Assembly (NCBI GenBank): GCA_945917985.1
Contig: CAMEIH010000001.1
Span: 1-43,983 of the forward strand
DNA: 43,983 nucleotides
Direction: 5' to 3'
DNA from: an uncultured Clostridium sp.
Lineage (GTDB): Bacteria; Bacillota; Clostridia; Lachnospirales; Lachnospiraceae
The notes below the pieces were generated by a model that saw only the letters and a program-made list of their open reading frames with translations, was not told where the DNA came from and ran no database searches. The position numbers were made by a program, and so were the translations under genes. This document shows positions 1-7,096 of this stretch, piece by piece (position 1 is the stretch's first letter; each line of letters starts with the position of its first letter).

Positions 1-35
1 TAATCCTATATTATCCTTTATTCACCTTTCTGTTA

Positions 36-1052
36 CTATCCTTTAAACATTCTGCCGCGATTATCACAATCTACACAACAAGGCATGCATCTCCTTATTA
101 TCTTGCTCAAAACATTCTCAGCATTTTCTCTTTCTTTCATATCCATATCTTTTGCTGAGTAAGCATGCTTAAGCGTCCCCAACTCATCTTCTTTTAATAC
201 CGCAAACATATTCTTGGTATTTATCACTTCATCCGGACATATAAATTTGTACAATGCATCAAGAGCATATTCATAGTGCTGTCTGTTATTTGAATACTCA
301 TCTTCCCATTTACTCAAATCATTCTCTTTTAATGGCTTTAAATGGTTAAGTGAAACGGTATAAGAAATGGCATTGTGCATAATAAATTGCGTACTTTCAT
401 ATAAGGTATCAAACGAACATCTCTTTGATATGTAATTACGGTACATAAACAAAGGCTTTTTTCTTACAATCTGAGTACATATTATTTCAGAATAAATCCA
501 TGGTGAATATGTTTTATTCATCTGACTATCATTATACACCTGAATTGAATTATCTGTATTTAACAAGATTACTGCTTCAACTTTGTCAATCATTTTTTGC
601 AGCGCTATAGACAACATTGCATTCGCATGTTGTGACACTTCATTACAGCTTTGGTAATCATACAGATATCCATTTTCTCCATAAGATTTTCTGTCACTTA
701 AGTCGGCATTCATATTATCTAATAATTCTCCTGCGTATCCCCATACATTTGAGTCGATAAAACATTTCAAGCCAAAATTTATATATAACCATCCTGCCAA
801 AACACATGCCAGTTTCTCGTCTGCATGTGAATGAGAAATGAAAATATCTGCTTCAATCTGTGGAAACCATTCATTTTGAATCTTGGTTCCGTCGATTTCT
901 TTTCCCGTCACATACTTTTCCAAATCCCTTTCATACTTTGCGCTTTGATCACTAAGATGCTTTTCCCCAATCATCAATAATTCCTCATAACTTCTTGACC
1001 ACCAGAAAATACAAGCGTTTTTATCAAGTTGCAAATCAAATCCCGTATACAC
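36..1052 (-). CDS. TIR-domain protein, last gene of the island operon
   Basis: A 338-residue protein with a TIR fold in its middle. About 68 residues of unrecognised N-terminal sequence come first. The first TIR strand and loop follow (ADIFISHSHADEK, about 68-80). A conserved Glu in the segment PWIYSEI (residue 189) sits where catalytic TIR domains carry the NAD-cleaving glutamate. The C-terminal 130 residues are unrecognised and end in a Cys-rich tail (CMPCCVDC). The start is GTG at 1052, chosen because an AAGGAGA ribosome site lies about 8 bases upstream. The next gene upstream ends 12 bases before it, so the two are almost certainly co-transcribed. Bacterial TIR domains either consume NAD or make cyclic-ADP-ribose-like signals; which applies here cannot be told from sequence. 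The TIR assignment is firm. The role as an effector or signal synthase is inferred from context. Confidence 0.8.
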   Translation of the reverse strand: MYTGFDLQLDKNACIFWWSRSYEELLMIGEKHLSDQSAKYERDLEKYVTGKEIDGTKIQNEWFPQIEADIFISHSHADEKLACVLAGWLYINFGLKCFIDSNVWGYAGELLDNMNADLSDRKSYGENGYLYDYQSCNEVSQHANAMLSIALQKMIDKVEAVILLNTDNSIQVYNDSQMNKTYSPWIYSEIICTQIVRKKPLFMYRNYISKRCSFDTLYESTQFIMHNAISYTVSLNHLKPLKENDLSKWEDEYSNNRQHYEYALDALYKFICPDEVINTKNMFAVLKEDELGTLKHAYSAKDMDMKERENAENVLSKIIRRCMPCCVDCDNRGRMFKG

Positions 1053-1064
1053 GTCTCTTTCTCC

Positions 1065-1517
1065 TTATCGCACACTTATTATTAATAAAAAGGTTCCAAT
1101 TACCATCATCAGCCCATATAACGGCCATAATGTTTTATTGAACACAAAATCTATAAAATTCTCATTCTTCTTCTCTGCACATATCCACATATTTCTGTTA
1201 TGAGGATTCAGATCATATAAGTAATTCTTTTCTCCGTCCTTTCTACTTTTAATGACCCATTCATATTTCCATCGATACAGCGTTTCCATTTTTAAAAAAT
1301 AGGCATCTAATCCCCAAAATACACATGTTACTGCCAGTACGAAAATTCCAATAAAAATTAATTCACATTGCTGTCCAAGTAATATAGTTAACGCTATGGC
1401 AATCAATGTGATATACCATTCCTTAAGTCTAAAAGCATTATCAGACATTCTGACAATACATCCCTGAATCAAATCAATCTCCTTATGCAATTCTCCTAAA
1501 GTAATTTCGTCATTCAT
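1065..1517 (-). CDS. Small membrane protein with about three helices, TIR-associated
   Basis: A 150-residue protein. It has a short N-terminal amphipathic region with the signature IVRMSDNAFRLKEW, two adjacent hydrophobic segments (about 35-50 and 53-72), a charged loop rich in Tyr, Trp and Lys, and a third hydrophobic segment at the C-terminus (about 130-148). From memory, the pattern (R-M-x-x-N-x-F-x-x-K-x-W followed by I-T-L and later F-W-x-L-D-x-Y-F-L) belongs to a family of small uncharacterised membrane proteins often found beside TIR or NTPase genes in defence loci. I cannot name it precisely. It starts 7 bases after the stop of the thymidylate-synthase-like gene and ends 12 bases before the next TIR gene. 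A membrane-disrupting effector or a membrane anchor for the TIR protein are both possible; this is inference. Confidence 0.7.
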   Translation of the reverse strand: MNDEITLGELHKEIDLIQGCIVRMSDNAFRLKEWYITLIAIALTILLGQQCELIFIGIFVLAVTCVFWGLDAYFLKMETLYRWKYEWVIKSRKDGEKNYLYDLNPHNRNMWICAEKKNENFIDFVFNKTLWPLYGLMMVIGTFLLIISVR

Positions 1518-1524
1518 ATTTCAA

Positions 1525-2532
1525 TTATCCTTTTCTGATTAGTGTCTGTCTGTCACTCCACCTATGCCACATTGTTACGTATGTATTATTTGTACAGATA
1601 CTTATCAATTCACAAACCAGATCATAATACTTCTTCTTATATGCTACATACGCAGCAATTATCAACATTATATTATTGTATGCCGCATATTCTGACTCCA
1701 ATTTTGCTAAATTATATGTTTTCTTTTCCGAAACATCATTTATTGCAAGCATTTCCATTCTTCCATATATTTCTCTAAAGATTTTTTCTGATTCACTTTT
1801 AGTCAAAGATAATGAATCTTTATTTTCTATTTCAACTTCTTGTCCAATTTCAATTTTATTTATATCCCTCTGGTATAAATGTAAACTGTCACTATAATGG
1901 TTATATGAACCCAATTCTAATCCGAGCCATCCCGCCAAAATCTCCTGCAAGCCGGTAAATTGTACGAAATTATATGGCATTCCTAGTAGCACATCATTAC
2001 TACGCATAATTTGAGACCATTCCAATTTTCCATCTCTAACTTTTAACATTGAGCATATATTACATGGTATATCCTCGGCCCGCGGTTGTCCGCTCTCTAT
2101 AGGAAAATCCATTCTAGTATCATAAATCTGAATCACTACCTGACGACTTTCCGGCACTTCCTGTAATGCATAGTATGCCTTTTCCAACTGATCAAACCCA
2201 AAATGGGAACGTATTCTTTTTCCATATGCCCCGTAATATACTTTACATGCTCCGGCATATTTCGGTAATTGAGGATTCCAAAAATTAATAATATCCGCTC
2301 TTTCTTCTCCATTAATTAGCCATACCAACTCCGCCAAGGCATATCCTATGCTAATCGGAGGCATACGGTCATATATCCATTTTTGCCTTGGATTTTCTAT
2401 AGTTATAAAGGTATGTAGTATCTCATAGATATCACCTGTTCGCCCGGCTAATGTACTATCCTTTTCCAACAGCATAACCGCAGCCTTTTTCCAAACCTCA
2501 TTTGCAGTTTTACCCGCAATAAACACTGACAT
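1525..2532 (-). CDS. Thymidylate synthase / dUMP hydroxymethylase-like protein
   Basis: A 335-residue homologue of thymidylate synthase (about 264 residues in the canonical enzyme). Visible landmarks are the substrate-side Glu in AELVW (E68), the YGAYGKRIR segment, an Arg of the phosphate pocket in ESRQ (R130), the nucleophilic Cys in DIPCNIC (C157), the RSND motif (R177-D180), the Asn of GMPYN (N188) and the HLY motif (H218, Y220). In this family that Asn reads uracil, while dCMP hydroxymethylases carry Asp, so a dUMP-type substrate is expected. The second Arg of the usual RR pair is Gln (Q131), and the residue after the Cys is Asn rather than His. The C-terminal third is an extension without the canonical C-terminus. 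Phage dUMP hydroxymethylases belong to the same fold. The next gene encodes a 5-hydroxymethyl-dU kinase-like protein, so synthesis of hydroxymethyl-dUMP is a good guess. A housekeeping thyA seems unlikely given the divergence. Start ATG has a GGGGGA site. Confidence 0.8.
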   Translation of the reverse strand: MSVFIAGKTANEVWKKAAVMLLEKDSTLAGRTGDIYEILHTFITIENPRQKWIYDRMPPISIGYALAELVWLINGEERADIINFWNPQLPKYAGACKVYYGAYGKRIRSHFGFDQLEKAYYALQEVPESRQVVIQIYDTRMDFPIESGQPRAEDIPCNICSMLKVRDGKLEWSQIMRSNDVLLGMPYNFVQFTGLQEILAGWLGLELGSYNHYSDSLHLYQRDINKIEIGQEVEIENKDSLSLTKSESEKIFREIYGRMEMLAINDVSEKKTYNLAKLESEYAAYNNIMLIIAAYVAYKKKYYDLVCELISICTNNTYVTMWHRWSDRQTLIRKG

Positions 2533-2556
2533 GTAAAATCCCCCTTTCTTTAAATT

Positions 2557-3564
2557 TTATTTTTCATTTATTCCCCATTTTGGCGGATAAAAGTAATCTA
2601 TTTTTTTTAAATTTCGATCGACATACTGTTGCTTTATCCTTTTTCTGTCATTTAGTCCACAAACATCAGGATACCTGACTCTCGCATATTTATCTGTTTC
2701 GCAAAATAAATTCTGGCAATCTATTAACTGAAGTCTACGTCCAAATAACGTTTTAAACTTCAATCCTCTTTTTTCAAATTCTTCATCTTGTCTCTCGGCA
2801 ACTAACCTAATAATATCCTCATACTCATATCCTTTTAAGTCACCAAAACATTTATGTATTCCATTTTTTGCTCCCGGTCCTGCAACAACAAATGACATCT
2901 CACTAAAATCACACAATTCACTATAATTAATATCAATAGCAAATTGAAATGCCAGAAATGAACCTAGAGTAGGATAGCTTAACAATATTTCATATAATTC
3001 TTTCAAGCTTTTAGCTCGCGCAATTTTTAGAGGTAAACCGGACTTCATCATATATTCCAAAAGTTTCAAGTTATTTTGATGCTTCTTTTCTAATCCGAAG
3101 CAACTTTTCCCTGAAGGCATAATATATGCTGCTGAGTATATTTTTTCATTATTATCAATTTTCCTCGTCAGCAAACGATCGTAAACCTCATAGTCATATG
3201 TCGAATAAGAGATTTCGCCCAAAGTTTTTATCATATATTCCCAAGTTTCGATTTTATTAAATAATTTAAAAAAAAGTATTCTAAAGCACTGATCTTCCGG
3301 TGTATACTCTCCCTCATCATAAATCACATTTTTTATCAAATACTGGCTTACACGATCCGATGCCCTATAAGCATTCGTAAATTTATATTTTTGAATTATT
3401 TGATCTTCTGTCCATGGAAATGGTTTATTCTGCATTCGATTGAAGAAAACCTCCTGGCGTTTCACTGCAAACTCCCAATAAGTATCAAATACCCGTGTGG
3501 GCTCTAATTTTTCATATTTAAGTATCCTGCAATTTCGATCCTTATTGCTCACCATTCCTGTCAT
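2557..3564 (-). CDS. Putative DNA base hypermodification protein, 5-hmdU kinase helical-domain family
   Basis: A 335-residue protein. Its N-terminal part (about 20-75) has the signature of the 5-hydroxymethyl-deoxyuridine DNA kinase helical domain: a W-x-F-A-x-x-R-Q-x-x-F stretch, then PFPWTEDQII, then the FTNAYRASDRVSQYLI segment. Further conserved-looking stretches are SYPTLGSFLAFQ and VAGPGAKNGIHKCF in the second half. Family members in phages belong to pathways that convert hydroxymethyl-uracil in DNA into hypermodified thymines. They have been described both as kinases and, in related clades, as thymine pyrophosphorylases. The ATG overlaps the stop of the upstream TIR-SLOG gene (ATGA, four bases), so translation is coupled. 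Next to a thymidylate-synthase homologue it suggests a two-step hmU pathway. Whether it acts on DNA or on a free nucleotide signal is unknown. Confidence 0.75.
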   Translation of the reverse strand: MTGMVSNKDRNCRILKYEKLEPTRVFDTYWEFAVKRQEVFFNRMQNKPFPWTEDQIIQKYKFTNAYRASDRVSQYLIKNVIYDEGEYTPEDQCFRILFFKLFNKIETWEYMIKTLGEISYSTYDYEVYDRLLTRKIDNNEKIYSAAYIMPSGKSCFGLEKKHQNNLKLLEYMMKSGLPLKIARAKSLKELYEILLSYPTLGSFLAFQFAIDINYSELCDFSEMSFVVAGPGAKNGIHKCFGDLKGYEYEDIIRLVAERQDEEFEKRGLKFKTLFGRRLQLIDCQNLFCETDKYARVRYPDVCGLNDRKRIKQQYVDRNLKKIDYFYPPKWGINEK

Positions 3565-5408
3565 TCTGATTCCTCTATTACATCCAATAATCGTTTTATC
3601 ATTAATCTATGATTAACATTGTAGAATAACCCCTCATTCAAAGATCTGTCCCACAAATTTAAATCCGACCAATCACCTTCCGTAATCTTTTCAAATGCAA
3701 ATTCACTGGAACGTCCTCCTACAGTCCCAACTAATGCTACCGGAATACCGGCACTCTTTGCCAATTCCACCTCAATGTCTACACCCTGTTGGGATTTATC
3801 TTTTTTAATTTTCCCTCCAAGGCAAATTAGCATCTCGCTCTTTTCCTTACAGATCATATTTTCGCGCATTTCCGGCAATCCATCTGCCAATACAAGAGTA
3901 CATTTTTCTTCCAGTTCATCCAAATCATAATCCTTAATATATGCTTTATCCATATGCATCTCAATAGAATATTTTACATCAGAAGCATACAGGCTTCCGA
4001 TATCAAATATTAATTTTTGAAACGTAGGATGTGCACCAAAAACCAATGTATATCCATTTTTAATTATTTCTTTTGAATAAACTAATAAAGCTTCCAATAA
4101 AGAATTATTATAAATTTCATCACAATCCGGAAACGCACCGGAAAGAATAATTCTCTTATCACGCCGTACTACTTTTCTGCCAGAAGCATTTTCCAAATTC
4201 ATAATATAATCATCATAATTTTCTTCTATTATCTTAGCATCACCAACCTGCTTTTCTCTACATCCGTGATTAGACAGCAAAAATAATCTATCATTTCTTT
4301 GATATATTTCTTCTTTCTTTATTCTGTTAATAAATTTTTGAATATCATTCTGTTTTGGATTTCTCCCAAAACATTGAATATAATGCTTTCGAATTCCTGA
4401 GGCATATAAATCTCTTGTTTTTTCCTTATATTCAACCTCATATGCCAGTGTAGATCTTTTATCTCCTACCAGCTTAATTTTATTTTCGTTGCACATATTA
4501 TTTAAATACTCAATATATGTGTAAACTTGATTAGATGAATTCATAATAAGTTGAAAACATTTTTCTTCTATTTCATCTACAATTTCCACCAATCTTTCAT
4601 TGTTATCAAATTCTTCCCTCTTATAGCTAAGTAACGGTCTTTCACCTGGGCGAATTTTCATTTGAGAATATGATGCATTATCAATTTGAATCCACAAAAT
4701 AGGAATGTTATATACAAGTGCATAACACAATTCCTTTATAATGTAAGAAGAATACTGTGCCTCTTCAGTCTGTAAAAAAATCAACACATCACTTAATTCT
4801 AAATTTTTATTTATATCTTCTTGTGCGTCATTTCCTACCTCAACATGAACAACATCTCTGTATACATTTCTTTCCCGCGTCAAAAGTTTTAATTCATCTG
4901 CCAATTTTGCCGCTATATGCTCTCCATCACTCCTGCGATGACTAATAAAATATAACACTTCATCTTGATAGAGCGGCGATAATGTCTGTGCAATAATTTT
5001 TCTGGCAAAAACTTGTGCAATGGCTCTCATATTATTTTTCAAAGGATTTCTATTCTCATTACGGCATGAGACATCATAACTTTGTTTTTCAGACACCGGC
5101 TCCGGCGGTTTTCTGCACTCTGGGTTATTCTGCATTGCCACCGCCCATATTCTACTTTTTGCATCATTATATTTACAAATTAATTTCAATATAAGGGAAG
5201 TATATTCACCATTTTCAGATGTAAAAAAAACTAAAATATCATTTTCATCTGCTTCCTCTGTTAATAACTGATTTATCTGAAATGGAGTTGAAACATACAA
5301 TTTATTAGCAACATAAACATCTAATATTTCCTTACATTTATCAAAAAATTCTATTGCATTTTTTATTTCTTTCATTGTAAGTTCTGGTGTACAAAAGATA
5401 ACTTTCAT
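3561..5408 (-). CDS. Degenerate TIR, TIR and SLOG domain fusion protein
   Basis: A 615-residue protein starting at ATG 5408. GGGGAG lies 7 bases upstream, and the previous gene stops one base earlier. An upstream in-frame start would overlap that gene by 100 bases and is rejected. Residues 1-95 look like a worn TIR copy: DILVFFTSENGEYTSLILKL parallels DVLIFLQTEEAQYSSYIIKE in the second domain. Residues about 151-245 are a standard TIR (VLYFISHRRSDGE) with the putative catalytic Glu at 226; the first copy has Leu (76) at that place. A linker of about 170 residues follows. Then comes a SLOG-type Rossmann domain from about 418 to 600, with RIILSGAFPD, GYTLVFGAHPT and MLICLGG. SLOG domains bind nucleotide-derived ligands; in Thoeris ThsA one senses the TIR-made signal. 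A fused TIR-SLOG protein could both sense and act. Domain calls are fairly firm; function is inferred. Confidence 0.8.
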   Translation of the reverse strand: MKVIFCTPELTMKEIKNAIEFFDKCKEILDVYVANKLYVSTPFQINQLLTEEADENDILVFFTSENGEYTSLILKLICKYNDAKSRIWAVAMQNNPECRKPPEPVSEKQSYDVSCRNENRNPLKNNMRAIAQVFARKIIAQTLSPLYQDEVLYFISHRRSDGEHIAAKLADELKLLTRERNVYRDVVHVEVGNDAQEDINKNLELSDVLIFLQTEEAQYSSYIIKELCYALVYNIPILWIQIDNASYSQMKIRPGERPLLSYKREEFDNNERLVEIVDEIEEKCFQLIMNSSNQVYTYIEYLNNMCNENKIKLVGDKRSTLAYEVEYKEKTRDLYASGIRKHYIQCFGRNPKQNDIQKFINRIKKEEIYQRNDRLFLLSNHGCREKQVGDAKIIEENYDDYIMNLENASGRKVVRRDKRIILSGAFPDCDEIYNNSLLEALLVYSKEIIKNGYTLVFGAHPTFQKLIFDIGSLYASDVKYSIEMHMDKAYIKDYDLDELEEKCTLVLADGLPEMRENMICKEKSEMLICLGGKIKKDKSQQGVDIEVELAKSAGIPVALVGTVGGRSSEFAFEKITEGDWSDLNLWDRSLNEGLFYNVNHRLMIKRLLDVIEESE

Positions 5409-5409
5409 G

Positions 5410-6024
5410 TCATTCTCCCCGATAATGTGCAAATCCAACAGTATTCCTGCTATATGGTATTCCTTGTATTCCCTTATTATAATTTGTACTGATATATCCG
5501 AGGAACTCCACAATTAAAGATTCATCTTTACAAACAGTATGATTACGACCTCTTCCTATTAACTTGTCATATTCTTGCGGGATGTCAATTGCATTATTAC
5601 CAAAATAATAGAATTCTGTTGCTATTAACACCCTGTCTGCCTGAGTGTCCCGATTCAAATTTGCATAATTAATACTTCCATCTTTCATGCTGTGATGGGA
5701 AGGTTCTTGCATCCACCTATCATCAACATGATGATATATATTATCTCCATACATATGAATTATGCCTTTGTTAAAAACCGGACGCTTACTTTCAAATCTC
5801 GCGTCTTCCCAATATTCATCAAAGGTTACAACTTCACTTATTTGCATCAGTACAACCAATTTTCCTCGTATTGAAGTACCCGCTGCACCATATGCAGCAA
5901 CCCAATCTCCGGCCTGAGCACTTTTTCGAATCCTTGGCTTACAGGTTGCAAGAGTACAATAATTAAAATACGGGTTGGGAGCAAATCCATAATCTCGCGG
6001 TATAACATAGGAATATAATTTCAT
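5410..6024 (-). CDS. Nmad2-type nucleotide modification associated protein
   Basis: A 204-residue protein that matches, from memory, the Nmad2 domain (nucleotide modification associated domain 2). It opens with LYSYVIPRDYGFAPNP. A Cys-rich stretch YCTLATCKPRIRKSAQAGDW follows, then TFDEYWEDARFESKRP, GDNIYH, and a YFGNNAID segment around 140-150. Nmad domains were defined by their repeated occurrence in phage base-hypermodification gene clusters; their biochemistry is largely open. They may read or act on modified nucleotides. AGGAGA lies 6 bases before the ATG, and the upstream ThsB-like gene ends 10 bases away. Its placement between two TIR genes, ahead of the kinase-like and thymidylate-synthase-like genes, ties modification chemistry to TIR signalling in one transcript. 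Confidence 0.75.
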   Translation of the reverse strand: MKLYSYVIPRDYGFAPNPYFNYCTLATCKPRIRKSAQAGDWVAAYGAAGTSIRGKLVVLMQISEVVTFDEYWEDARFESKRPVFNKGIIHMYGDNIYHHVDDRWMQEPSHHSMKDGSINYANLNRDTQADRVLIATEFYYFGNNAIDIPQEYDKLIGRGRNHTVCKDESLIVEFLGYISTNYNKGIQGIPYSRNTVGFAHYRGE

Positions 6025-6034
6025 GGCTGGTCTC

Positions 6035-6517
6035 CTAGCATGTATAATGTATCAAATCATCAGGATTGCTAATTCTTGGTGTTCCATCCGGCTTCTCCCA
6101 ATCCATATCTTCTCCATCAATTGCTCTCACAATTTTTTCTCCGTTCCATCCCACCAAGCAATGCCCATATTCGTACAATGCCGGCGGAATGTCCTCTTCC
6201 TTAGCTCCCTGCAAATAAACCCCGACTATTCTCTTGCCCATTTCCGCAGCTGTTTTAATTTCCCAATTTACATAATCACTTTTGGCTGTATCCTTACCTA
6301 TCAGCACAGCTACTGTTCCCGCCCACCTCATTTGTGGTTTTATTAATTCTTGTTTGATATACTGCTCATTTTTTGCATTATTCTTCAGCTTGCTTTCATA
6401 AATAGAACTATCACGCATATCGACTCCATGCCTGCCAATCAAATTCTTGAATGCTTCGATTTTGTCTGCATCCTTGTGATGATGCGATACAAAAACATTT
6501 TTGATTTCTTCTGCCAT
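6035..6517 (-). CDS. ThsB-like TIR protein, first gene of the island operon
   Basis: A 160-residue, single-domain TIR protein of the Thoeris ThsB-like type. NVFVSHHHKDADKIEAFKNL forms the first strand and helix, AVLIGKDTAKS the central strand, and DYVNWEIKTAAEMGKRIVGV the segment with the likely catalytic Glu (E86). In Thoeris, ThsB-like TIR proteins sense infection and convert NAD into a cyclic or conjugated ADP-ribose signal. The start at 6517 is fixed by AGGAGG 9 bases upstream. The open frame continues upstream to 6631 but has no better site and looks non-coding. As promoter-proximal gene it is the natural candidate for the signal-producing subunit, with the TIR-SLOG protein downstream as receiver. 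Family is fairly certain; partner assignment is inferred. Confidence 0.8.
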   Translation of the reverse strand: MAEEIKNVFVSHHHKDADKIEAFKNLIGRHGVDMRDSSIYESKLKNNAKNEQYIKQELIKPQMRWAGTVAVLIGKDTAKSDYVNWEIKTAAEMGKRIVGVYLQGAKEEDIPPALYEYGHCLVGWNGEKIVRAIDGEDMDWEKPDGTPRISNPDDLIHYTC

Positions 6518-7023
6518 AACCAGTCCTCCTGAATCTATATTTTTTTCCTCCGTCATTTCATGAACCATAAGATTGACTACTATCGTCTTAACGATTGTTC
6601 TTCCTGTTAAGCGCAAAAAGATTCCGAGCAATATTACAGTAGTTGTTAAAATGATATTATTTACTTTTCTTTATGACATCGTTCTGAATTTTTTCCTCTT
6701 TATCAACAAAATGCTATATTAATATTTAAGATTATTATAATATATTAGGTTCTAAAAATTCTTTTTTACACCCCAATTATGTTATTTTATGTCTGAAATA
6801 GAACAATTTCTCGCATAAAATCAAAATATCAAACCTCAGCCGCATTTTTATCTGTTTGAGTCATATTTTTTATGATCTGTTATCTGCAATAAATACCTCT
6901 GCGCCCTTTGAAAAGCTGCAAATATTATAATTTGCATTTCATTTCAAAAAGTTTCAAGACTAAGCAGTCAAACAAATGTTTGATTCATCTAGTGAAAAAT
7001 GCTGAATATAAACTGCTCTGTCA
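6518..7023. other. AT-rich intergenic stretch at the right edge of the TIR island
   Basis: About 500 bases with no convincing gene on either strand. It must contain the promoter of the seven-gene minus-strand operon, but I could not pick one confident -35/-10 pair. AT-rich hexamers near 6650-6750 are candidates. An 8-base inverted repeat (ATTTTATG / CATAAAAT) lies near 6784-6825. No integrase, tRNA or target-site duplication was seen that would mark the island boundary. Confidence 0.5.
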
Positions 7024-7052
7024 TTGACAATTTTACACCCGCCTATTAAAAT
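7024..7052 (+). promoter_or_regulatory. Sigma-A promoter of the D-2-hydroxyacid dehydrogenase gene
   Basis: TTGACA at 7024-7029 and TAAAAT at 7047-7052 are separated by 17 bases. The expected start of transcription is about 40 bases before the GTG/ATG region of the dehydrogenase gene. Confidence 0.75.
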
Positions 7053-7096
7053 AAAGGAAATTTTGACAGATTATGACAGACATGAGGAGGCAGACT

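Noticed and set aside
1525..2532. Housekeeping thymidylate synthase (thyA)
   Set aside because: The protein is about 70 residues longer, has changed active-site neighbours and lacks the normal C-terminus, and its neighbours are defence and base-modification genes.
5409..5513. Extended N-terminus of the TIR-SLOG protein
   Set aside because: It would overlap the Nmad2 gene by 100 bases; the ATG at 5408 has an ideal ribosome site.
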